DNA of 64,000 bases from Perkinsus marinus ATCC 50983 (lineage: Eukaryota > Perkinsozoa > Perkinsida > Perkinsidae). The position numbers were made by a program, and so were the translations under genes. Under the pieces are notes generated by a model, which did not search any database, had not been told where the DNA came from, and saw only the letters and a program-made list of their open reading frames with translations. Of this stretch, positions 56,201 to 64,000 are shown one piece after another; the first letter of the stretch is position 1, and the number at the start of each line of letters is the position of its first letter. The stretch spans positions 132,653 to 196,652 of the forward strand of contig NW_003210538.1 in the NCBI RefSeq assembly GCF_000006405.1, in the 5' to 3' direction.

Positions 56201-59200
56201 GCATCGCCAAGTTGGTCTATGCCCCGACGGGAGCTCTGCATAGTAGGGTTATCGAGGTGAGGTCGACTGTAGATGGACAAGCTCGAATTCACAATGGATA
56301 TCTTGTCTCAGATCAATGACGACAGCGACAAAGTGTTCGTCTATAACTGTGAAGGCGTCTCATCGGACATCGCCGTTCAAGGCACTTCGTACACCGTCAA
56401 GGCAAGGCCTCGGCGCATCGGGTCTCTCGATAACCCTCCCTTATTGAACTATCAACACCCTCAAAGGCCATCGAATTATCTATACAGGTTTTGTGTGGAA
56501 CTTCCACTGTTCACGTAACCTTTCCCAGCCAAGAACTTGGAGTTGCTTTCGCTCGCTATTTCGGCGGCATGCACAACGCTAATGTAAGCATAAGAACATT
56601 TATGCAATCACTAGGCGAGTCTAGCTACCACTGCTGCGCGGTATCACAGAAAATCATCACAGTATGTTATCATGCAGATTGAATCTGATGCGGAGTTCAT
56701 CGGATCGTGTCCGAGTGCCGTCATTGGCACCGGTGGTGTTCACGAGTTGAAACACGCTCGGCTGCGAGAAGAGACAGGCACCGGTGAAGTGAAGAGGATT
56801 CTTGTTGTGAGACACTTCCAAGCACGTTTGAGTCTTGCGGAATTTCAACCTTGTGAGGTTCACGGAGAAGAGAAAGAGCTCAGCTGTTCTAACATTGTGA
56901 ACCCTCCACAGTTCGATGACGGTGTGTACAAGATATCAGTCATTTGTGAATCGAAGCCTGTCACGATCACTTGCACGGACTCCGATCCAGCTGTGCTCCT
57001 CGCCACTAGATGGGGTGCATATCCTCGTTCGGAGGTCAGTTTTCTAACCGAGAGGCTGGGGGGCATTAGTTACGATGTTTCTATTCAGCTCGGAGTTGAG
57101 CTCTATCCTGGAGTGTGTTCGAGCGCTCGACTGGGGAATGACGAAGGTTGGACTGTCACACGACAGACCGTCACCATGACAGGAGCAAGCAGGAGTTTCG
57201 TGGTAGGTCTACATTAAAGTGGCAACATAACTTTTTCGGAGCGCCTTGGTTACTCTCGCACTCTTGCACAGCTCCGGTGGCTCAATCGGATAGAGCGTTG
57301 GACTTCTAATCCAAAGGTTGCGGGTTCAAGTCCCGCCCGGAGTATTTTTTCTGTTCATCCTCTATCCTCGAGTTGCAGGTTGAGAAGGCTGGAACTTCCA
57401 CCCAAGTCACTTGCGACGGGCTGCAGCAAAATCCACAAATCGTATCTGATGGAGTCGAAATAAGCATTGACTGCCGTGAGGGAAGTTCTGGAACCCCTAA
57501 GAAGGTGAGATGTGGGTAGACAAACGGGGAACTTGATTTTTTGTGGTGATTTATTTTACTTTTACGACTGAATGCGTAGTGATACGAATATTTCAGTTGG
57601 AACTGCTCTGCAGTACTCCGTTCGACGCTATCAGGGTATGCAAAGGACCTCTGTTTGAGAAACAAGATGCTGTGGTGAGTCTAGGTGTATCCTTTCCTGT
57701 GGGTACCTGTCATCAGGTGGAAGTCGGCAGCAGAGTTCGCAGCGCCTGCGACACTGTCACAGTCTCTGGTCAGTCGACATCGATGCACCTGACATCAGCA
57801 AGCATACAGGGCACGACTGTGGTCGTCGATGTAGGGTATCGGCTCATTCTCTTCTGGCTACTTCCCATCTCTAGGTTGCGGCTGCTGATGAGTCGAACGC
57901 ACAACAGTTCTCTTGCACACATTTCTTTGGATCTCCCGAGGCCACTGATCATCAGACTCTCGTTCTCCGTGCGCAGTGCGGAGAGGAGGTGGATCATACG
58001 AAACCAGGAAGATCCTAACTGGCAACCACCTCCCTTAGATATTAAACTTTGAATGCAAGGACACGGCTGCGGCGCTGCAGCTAGCTACGTTTGGGCAGAT
58101 CGACCAGCCAGCAGTAAGTCGATCGTGTACGTTAGGAAAGTCACAGTCTATATTGTAGATCGCCCTCCAGCAAGGATTGATCAACTCTTGCGCTGAGGTG
58201 AAACAGGAAGGTATTTCGAATGCATTCACTCTATCAAAGGTGACACGTGAGTTGGAATCTGTCGAGTTGTATGTTAAACTGGTAGGCTACGTACCGGCCT
58301 AGCTTCGTGAAGACATCGGGTTACTCCTTCGTCATTGGCTCGGAGCAGGATCTTAAAAGATGGTTAACGGTACGGAGGCCATGTTCCCGGGGATGAGACC
58401 GATTTCGACAGATTACACTGAGAAACGATGACGAGCCGGGTTACGAAGACTCTGACTTTTTGCTCTCCTGCAACGCCGTGGGCTCTTCACCAGAGCCACT
58501 CTCCGCCCTTGATAGGAGCGCTGACAAGTACAAAGTAACCGTGGACTGTGAAAGCGCTCGAGGAACGGGTGGGAACACCAAAGTAGAGGTAGGTGCGGTA
58601 ACTATCACCATTTTGTTGGATAAATTGAACATCAGGTGTTATGTGATGATTTCCATAACGCCATGCAACTTGCTACAGTTTGGGGCTCTCTGGATAGTTC
58701 ACAACCGGTAGGTTCCGCTACATCAACGCTCCATCTGTCGCACTTCCAATCTGTAGGCGAATATAGAGTTGAAAAGCCTGCATACTCATCTGAAGGCAGC
58801 ATGGCTTGACACTACGAAAGTGGAACCCGATACGGTTCGCATGTTCGTCGCGCGCCCCGAGGGAGAAAAGGACGAGGGAAGCATCCTTCAGGCAAGTCTA
58901 GAAGCCGTGGAGAGGAGAGACTCTTTCCTTTTTTAGATTCGCTCAAGCTCCTACAAGTGCGACCCTAATGCAGCGCACCGCGTTTACTTCAAGCAATTCT
59001 TCTACTATGTTACTATGCATTGTAACGAGCTTTCACAGGATAAGGTCACCCTGGGGGAGCCACACAAGGTGACGCTCATTGCCAACAATGAAGAGGCTGC
59101 GCTCACTATCGCGCGAGCCTTTGCTAAGATACCTGTTGACAAGGTAAGAACTATTCGTTATTGTTGAACTCCCACTGTCAAGTGTGCCTTGCTGAAAATC

Positions 59201-60132
59201 GTCCATGGCAGGTGTGGATTGATCACACGCTGTACTTCGCTGGCGAGGAAGGAGCTACTATGATCGGCGATACCCAGACTGCTTTGACGGAGGCATACGT
59301 GAAGGTCTTCCCGAGAGAGTACCTACTGGATGTAAGGACTCTATAGCGTTGTGGAGAATTGAAGCTTGGCTCGCTTATTAGTTCAGCGGCGCGTTCCAGT
59401 ACAGCTGCAATGAAGCCTCGCAGGCTCCGAAGTACACGTCAGACAATAGGTATGAAGTTACGCTAACATGTGGCAAGCGTGACGATGATGATGAGCCGGA
59501 GCAAAAAGATCAAGTCGTGACCATCGCCTTCTCCACGGATTCCAAGGCCATTGGTTTCTCTAATGCATTTGGAGGCCTACTGTACCACGAGGTGAGGAAT
59601 GACTCAGCCGGTCGAGGAGTCTATCCAGTAGCTTTGTCATCAGGTTGAGTTCGATTCCACTATCCTTCATACTGTGGACTACATCTCACTCGTAGCAGAA
59701 CAGCATATGCAAAGGGAAGAGATATACCCACTCAAGAGAGCTACCGTGGAGTTCGATCTCAATGGTCGTCTCACTTCTCGTCGTATCGAGGTGAGCTGAT
59801 GCCCAGCTTGTGGCCGCGCCCTCATCTTCCTTTCTCAGTTTTTACGTGCGGATGAGCATTACGGAGGTGGCAACGGCAAACGCACTTATCACCCCGTTAA
59901 ATTCGAGTGCGATGAGGAGCTCCTCCTTGACCGCAAGGCTGATACATCTGGTCGCATCATCGCCGCGACAGTAACTGCGACATGTGTTGAGACCTATGGT
60001 GGATTCCATCAGCAACATAGCGATAAGATTAAGGTTGCTATGGCCTTCCGGAGATCCCCTGATGCTGCGGAACCTTTCATGAACTGGTGGCGCGGAAACT
60101 TTAAAGTTGTTGATAATAAAGAGGTGTTATAG
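53263..60132 (+). CDS. Large secreted protein of about thirteen related Cys-containing modules
   Basis: ATG at 53263 with a clear signal peptide (STLIVFGSLIFVTGG), then many exons to the TAG at 60130-60132. Modules of about 60-80 residues recur: an aromatic-x-C start, a central V/L-x-C, a strand, then D-x-A-x-x-F-A-x-x-W-G-x-Y at the end. Examples of the end motif: DEEAAVDFAVRWGHL (53750), DSATSFATIWGAY (54170), AEKFAAVWGGF (54540), DEAYDFAMQWGQY (55570), EAAVKWAVKWGDV (56030), GVAFARYFGGM (56570), PAVLLATRWGAY (57020), AAALQLATFGQ (58090), AMQLATVWGSL (58685), AAALTIARAF (59115), AIGFSNAFGGL (59575). Introns fall near module ends, suggesting growth by exon duplication. No transmembrane tail is seen, so it is probably secreted or surface-attached. 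One intron (57203-57378) contains a tRNA-Arg gene. I recognise no family; a repeated-domain adhesin, wall or extracellular matrix role is speculation. Confidence 0.65.
57271..57344 (+). tRNA. tRNA-Arg (TCT), inside an intron of the modular secreted protein gene
   Basis: 74 nt including discriminator A. Acceptor GCTCCGG pairs with CCGGAGT (first pair G-U, as in the tRNA-Val here); D-arm GGCTCAATCGGATAGAGC; anticodon arm TTGGA-CTTCTAA-TCCAA gives TCT; T-arm GCGGGTTCAAGTCCCGC. It is followed by TTTTTTC. Sense orientation within the host intron 57203-57378; the 34 bases between the tRNA and the acceptor GTTGCAG are T/C-rich. Confidence 0.97.
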
Positions 60133-60484
60133 GCCAATGAGGCTTGAGCTACGATGTTAAAGTATTTTACTTGTTATTTAATAAAGGCTTGTGGGAATTG
60201 TGCTTCAGCATGATGTTTTTATGTACTTCGTGTAATGTACCGAGATGCGTGTTTATCAGTTGTTATGGTCGTCAAATCTGTTGCGTTGGTCAGTAGAAGA
60301 GTCGCAGTAAGCAAGTGACCATTAGGACGAGACCGTGGGATAATGAAATTGGGCACACGCCGTTTAGATCTCAAACGACGATTCATGAAAGTGTGACATG
60401 CATCTCCGATGTCCTCATTACTACACCTTTTCAATCTCAAATTCAACAAGTGGGAGGACAAATTAGATAGATGAAATTTGATTT

Positions 60485-60650
60485 TTGACGAGTGAAAGGA
60501 GTTTTCACGAAATGAAAGTTCAAATTCGAAATGAAAGTTCGATTTTCGTAGACCGGTTGAAAGTGAAAGTTCAAATTCGTAAATGAAATTTATGAATTCG
60601 GAAACGCAAGTTCAAATTCGTCGAACACAAGACCAATTTCGACCAATGAA
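60485..60650. repeat. AT-rich degenerate repeats of a TGAAAGTTCAAATTCG-like word
   Basis: AATGAAAGTTCAAATTCG, GTGAAAGTTCAAATTCG and GCAAGTTCAAATTCG plus shorter partial copies (AATGAAAGTTCGATTTTCG) within about 165 bp downstream of the modular gene. Confidence 0.7.
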
Positions 60651-60655
60651 AGCTC

Positions 60656-60679
60656 ACGAATCCATACTTATGGATTCGT
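60656..60679. repeat. 11-bp perfect inverted repeat
   Basis: ACGAATCCATA, loop CT, TATGGATTCGT. It directly follows the degenerate repeat block; could form a hairpin in a 3' UTR transcript, but no T-run follows. Confidence 0.85.
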
Positions 60680-61957
60680 GATGAAAAAGCATTCGTCGGG
60701 ACAGCGGTTGTGACAGGGAAATGTTTCGCTCTGTTATCATCGTGAGAGCGCCGTTAATGAGGTTATCCGCATAAGCAGCCTTTCGTAGGCTGACGAGAAT
60801 GTGGCTTTGCCTCTCTCCTTTGCGATGTACTGTAGCGGTGCATGCAAAGCACAGGAGTCCTCGGCCTGCATGCCAGTATATGATGCCACGTTGAAATCAC
60901 ATTTGTAGCAGAAGATTGTCATCGATAGACGGAATGGAGCGTCCCCTTGCTAAGGCTATTAACTTTTAGATTGCCGTGATCTCTTGGCAGCCTCCTGATG
61001 GGTGTTGCGAATGCAATCGCCGTAGAGATCGCACGGCGCAATGGATGCATTTGACTGATGCCGCCTCCACCTCACACTCCGAGCATGCACTGTTCGATGA
61101 GCACTCTGAATGGTCCACTCTATAGTATGTTGAATGCACTGCGACCATACACGCATCGCGGAAAATGTGATGGCAACTACCGCTCACCCAGCACCCCTTC
61201 GCACTCGATATAGCAACTGTGGAAGACCGACTCCAATAAAAGTACGGTCACTGCTTAGGATTGGCCTGAATCATGACGTTCGACGAAAGCAATGTGCAGA
61301 TATCACGTCACGAATATTCCACTGTCGAACCATGTAGAACAAAATAGCTCAGAATGAGCGGGATAAGACACTACCCCCCACTTCCTGAGCTGTTTCTACG
61401 TTATATATGCATCTCTCTCCCATTCCGCGTCACTCATTTCCTATTTCTGGGAGTCCTGGATTCGAATCGACTTTACCCAATCGTTGAGCTCATCAGGGCA
61501 GTCTATACTGTATACATGGCCAACCCCCAACGTGACCTCCATCCATGCTGGGCTTCCCTCGTCAACTCTTGTGACAACCCTCCACTCCCAACGATGTCTA
61601 CCTGAAACTCGCAATTCAACTTGTGCAGTCGATAGACATGTAGGTCATCTACGATCTCCGTGTCGAGCTTCTATCCACCCCTACATGAGAGGCATGCGGA
61701 AGCCATCACAATAGAGAGATTCCCAGGCAGCAATGAAACCTGTTTCACCAATACGGCTCCGGTGATGCAAGGCGAAACTTTACTGTTGAATTTCGGTGAT
61801 ATCGTACGGCATTGACTAACTTCCCAACTCAACAATTGTGTCGAAATCACCTTTCAAAAGTGCTATCGACAATGCTAAGCAACCTCGCCTTAATCGTCTC
61901 TAGAGGTTCTCACATTAGAGCTACACTCCGTGAGACTTTGTAAACAACCCACTAGTC

Positions 61958-62252
61958 TTAATCAGTGGCCTCCTCAGCGCCACCAGTACTGCTAGCCACN
62001 NNNNNNNNNNNNNNNNNNNNNNNNNNNNNNNNNNNNNNNNNNNNNNNNNNNNNNNNNNNNNNNNNNNNNNNNNNNNNNNNNNNNNNNNNNNNNNNNNNNG
62101 TTGCTTACCCTTCTTCCCGATGCAGGGGCGGCCTTCTGACTACTACCAACGTTCCTCCTATGCAGAAGGTTTGTACGAGCGCCACCCACAGTCTGCGCAG
62201 GGGAGGCACCGTTGGGGGGAGTGTTCATGGTGGTTTCGGATCCCTTGGTCAT
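61958..62252 (-). CDS. Short gene interrupted by an assembly gap (possibly Sec61-beta-like)
   Basis: ATG at 62252: MTKGSETTMNTPPNGASPAQ, then ARTNLLHRRNVGSSQKAAPA and SGRR, ending at a GTAAGC donor beside the gap. On the other side of the gap an exon reads ASSTGGAEEATD and TAA (61958-61960). A Ser/Ala-rich N-terminus with a central basic patch is seen in Sec61-beta subunits of the ER translocon, whose membrane segment would then be hidden by the gap. The C-terminal exon without a membrane segment argues against it. Low confidence in the name. Confidence 0.35.
62000..62099. other. Assembly gap (100 N)
   Basis: Exactly 100 N; hides part of the gene at 61958-62252. Confidence 0.99.
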
Positions 62253-62310
62253 TTTAAAGAAAAATGTATCGTACTAACCTAGTAGCAACTGAGCCAATGT
62301 CATTAGACCT

Positions 62311-62344
62311 AAATCGAAGACCTAACCCGCTCAGCCATAGGGCC
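62311..62344 (-). pseudogene. tRNA-like 5' fragment (Leu/Ser-type D-arm)
   Basis: On the minus strand GGCCCTATGGCTGAGCGGGT looks like the acceptor strand and D-arm of a class II tRNA (A-box TGGCTGAGCGG). No B-box or complementary acceptor strand (ATAGGGCC) follows within 120 bases, so it is at most a truncated copy. Confidence 0.3.
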
Positions 62345-62645
62345 ACAACATATCGATAATTAAGGAAGGCGTGGTATGAAATTCTAGCCATCGACCACCA
62401 CGAAAGCAAGAGAGAAATCGATTGCACGGGCGCGCGCTAAAACATCTTACCACTCCACTCCGAAATCACGATCGACACCGGATCAACTCAACGCCCTATG
62501 GTGAGAGACACGTTCCGCTTGTTAGGAGCAAACGATGCACTTTATCGCTGAGGTTTTCCCCGTCCGTTATCAGAGAGAATACAACTTATAGTAAAGGGCG
62601 AATCTTTAATTTACCAAACCCAAGGCAGTCCAAGTCAGAGAAACG
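62345..62645. other. Intergenic region
   Basis: About 300 bp at the 3' end of the DUSP12-like gene. No gene recognised; the 79-codon plus-strand ORF has no features. Confidence 0.45.
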
Positions 62646-63758
62646 TCATTCTGTAGGATAATAAGGTTTAGGTAAGCTCACAACCTCCCCGGGCCGTATC
62701 GGCAAGTCGTCCACTCTCGATGCATGCAGCTGCATCGCCGGCGCTGTGAACTTTCCGCAGCTACACTTAAGTCCATACCAATTCCAACTGCCCAGCTTGG
62801 CCCCACAGGTACACAGGAGCGTCTGCGTGCTGACAAACTCCGCTCCGCTGTTGGTCGACTTAATAACGTCTACCATCCATTCCATAACTTCTATGAAGTA
62901 GCTGGTGCACTCCTTTCCACCATGAACAATGTTCATATCACCACACAGTGTTCGCGAACACCGGCCACATCGCAGTCGTCGTCTCGTCCCCCTCCCAGGT
63001 CGTAAAGCAAGGATTGCCTCTCGCACTGCTTGCGGTCGGCTTTCGAATGAAAGACTATATTTCCGACAGATACGTAGGTAAAGCACATGCGGCTCTTCAG
63101 CGTTCACCACCTTACTAAGGAGGAAGTTCACTTTCTCCTCAGGCCTCTCCTCCCCGACCTCATCCCTATACAACTCGAGGAGAGCCCCCCGCCAGTCGAA
63201 CCCCTCCTGCTTCGGCTCTTCAATCACAGCCCCCTCGGCAGTTGAATCAGCCAATCTTCTGCCTGCCCAATACTGCCGGTGCTCCTCTGTGTCGAGACTC
63301 ATGTCAAACTTGTACGTGCTTCCCCACTGCCTCAGCTGCTGCCTGAAATTCTCTGATACCTCAATGCCCTCCTCCTTCTCATGGACCATCCCTTCGACCA
63401 GGTCGAAGTCGAGACCCCATGCCTTCATCAGATACGCGCAAATCACAGCCGCACTACGGCACCTGCCAGCCTGGCAATGGACCAGCACTTTGCCATGGTG
63501 GTCGAGACAATACTTCATGAACCCCACAGCCTTATCGACATGCGGGAGGATGTCGTCCTTACCATCATCCCATAGCGGCACATATTCGAAAGCGATCCCC
63601 TCAGGAGCCTCTGCCAAGGTTTCCCCTTCAACTACAGCGTTGCATCTTAGTATTGCCGTGATGCCCCGTTTGCTGCGGAGACGGGACCTCTTCAAACAGG
63701 CATCAGCCGCCTCTTGATCTCCAATGAAGATTCCAGGGAAGATCTCATGTAGAATCAT
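62646..63758 (-). CDS. DUSP12/YVH1-type dual-specificity phosphatase with C-terminal zinc-binding domain
   Basis: Intronless 370-codon ORF, ATG at 63758 (MILHEIFPGIFIGDQEAADA). The dual-specificity phosphatase domain (about residues 1-160) carries the signature VLVHCQAGRCRSAAV (HCxxGxxRS: catalytic Cys and Arg present), with the general-acid Asp likely in EYVPLWDDGKDD. The C-terminal YVH1 zinc-binding domain (about residues 255-360) has CGRCSRTLC, then LLCTCGAKLGSWNWYGLKCS and CGKFTAPAMQLHASRVD, matching 'C-kC--kLGSFnWyG-QCsCG-w--PaFqlhk-RVD' of DUSP12. YVH1 releases MRT4 during 60S subunit maturation in fungi and animals, so with NOC2 and RPA12 it adds to the ribosome biogenesis genes here. 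Length is close to the family norm. Confidence 0.93.
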   Translation of the reverse strand: MILHEIFPGIFIGDQEAADACLKRSRLRSKRGITAILRCNAVVEGETLAEAPEGIAFEYVPLWDDGKDDILPHVDKAVGFMKYCLDHHGKVLVHCQAGRCRSAAVICAYLMKAWGLDFDLVEGMVHEKEEGIEVSENFRQQLRQWGSTYKFDMSLDTEEHRQYWAGRRLADSTAEGAVIEEPKQEGFDWRGALLELYRDEVGEERPEEKVNFLLSKVVNAEEPHVLYLRICRKYSLSFESRPQAVREAILALRPGRGTRRRLRCGRCSRTLCGDMNIVHGGKECTSYFIEVMEWMVDVIKSTNSGAEFVSTQTLLCTCGAKLGSWNWYGLKCSCGKFTAPAMQLHASRVDDLPIRPGEVVSLPKPYYPTE

Positions 63759-63847
63759 CTCAAAGCTGACCGATTAGCGACAATCGTTACCACCCTTCAC
63801 TCAACAGAGGGAACATCAAACAGAAACTCTGCATGACAAATAACTGT

Positions 63848-64000
63848 TCACAGACTACCGTTCTCGCTCTTCGAATCTTCATCGTCATCAACTTCCACGA
63901 TTTCCCACTCCTCTAGCAGTTCCTGCTCCCTTTTTATCTGCTGCAAGACTTTCGCTATGCGGTCCTCCGATCCCTCGCGCCATTCCTGAGAAACTCCACT
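63848..64000 (-). CDS. C-terminal part of an unidentified protein (5' end outside window)
   Basis: Open minus-strand frame entering from the right edge and ending at TGA 63848-63850: GVSQEWREGSEDRIAKVLQQ, IKREQELLEEWEIVEVDDDE, then SKSENGSL. Charged, helical and acidic at the end. It ends about 90 bp upstream of the DUSP12-like ATG, same strand. Too short to name. Confidence 0.5.
   Translation of the reverse strand, partial: SGVSQEWREGSEDRIAKVLQQIKREQELLEEWEIVEVDDDEDSKSENGSL

Larger units (their letters stand above)
60133..61957. other. Poorly resolved region with minus-strand open exons
   Basis: No confident gene. On the minus strand there are open stretches that look coding: 60922-60740 (ATG at 60922, MTIFCYKCDFNVASYTGMQA), a Cys/His-rich stretch near 61187-60960 (SACSECEVEAASVKCIHCAV then LHSQHPSGGC) reminiscent of a zinc-binding finger, and 61600-61440 (GSPAWMEVTLGVGHVYSIDC). 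They may belong to one multi-exon zinc-finger-like gene, but I could not join them. Confidence 0.3.

Noticed and set aside
61450-61480. Possible tRNA B-box (GGATTCGAATCG)
   Set aside because: Departs from the GGTTCGANTCC consensus, with no A-box or acceptor complementarity nearby.

Overview
The window is eukaryotic nuclear DNA: genes are split by GT-AG introns that are mostly only about 33-60 nt long, the standard genetic code is used, and there are three 100-N scaffold gaps (14096-14195, 29912-30011, 62000-62099). The gene content points to a flagellated, mitochondrion-bearing protist: an outer-arm dynein intermediate chain, an LC8-type dynein light chain, a CCDC148-like coiled-coil protein, a kinesin-3, dihydrolipoamide dehydrogenase and an ATP12 assembly factor. 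Tiny introns, small secreted proteins and a myristoyl/palmitoyl-type repeat protein make an alveolate, possibly Perkinsus-like, my best guess; this is inference and not shown by any single marker.

Layout. 0-10.2 kb (minus strand): the 5' part of an RCC1-repeat protein with a signal peptide, a predicted N-myristoylated protein carrying 20 copies of a 10-residue repeat, a CDC14-type phosphatase whose intron holds five tandem intron-like units, an unrecognised multi-exon gene, and a 62-residue membrane protein. 10.8-15.2 kb (plus): a coiled-coil protein and a CD36/LIMP-2 family receptor interrupted by a gap. 16.2-18.0 kb (minus): CCDC148-like. 18.6-29.5 kb (plus): a closely packed head-to-tail run of NOC2, an F-box/LRR-like gene, a C3HC zinc-finger (NIPA-like) gene, ATP12, RPA12 and dihydrolipoamide dehydrogenase. 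31.6 kb (plus): a small secreted protein. 32.6-39.7 kb (minus): kinesin-3 and an unrecognised basic/proline-rich gene. 40.9-45 kb (plus): a protein with two LC8-like halves, and a Mei2-like RNA-binding protein. 45.9-49.7 kb (minus): dynein intermediate chain DNAI1/IC1. 53.3-60.1 kb (plus): a long secreted protein built of about thirteen related Cys-containing modules. 60.2-64 kb (minus): poorly resolved exons, a gene cut by a gap, a DUSP12/YVH1-type phosphatase, and the end of another gene.

Three themes cut across the window. First, a family of about 170-230-bp inverted-repeat elements (hAT-like MITEs with 8-bp target duplications) occurs in at least eight places, often inside introns. Second, both intact tRNA genes (Val-AAC and Arg-TCT) lie in sense orientation inside introns of protein genes, with their Pol III terminator T-run next to or close upstream of the 3' splice site. 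Third, the introns I could delimit that exceed about 150 nt nearly all contain an identifiable insert: MITE, tRNA, minisatellite or microsatellite. Exon structures were worked out by eye from reading frames and splice motifs, so gene ends and individual junctions are approximate.
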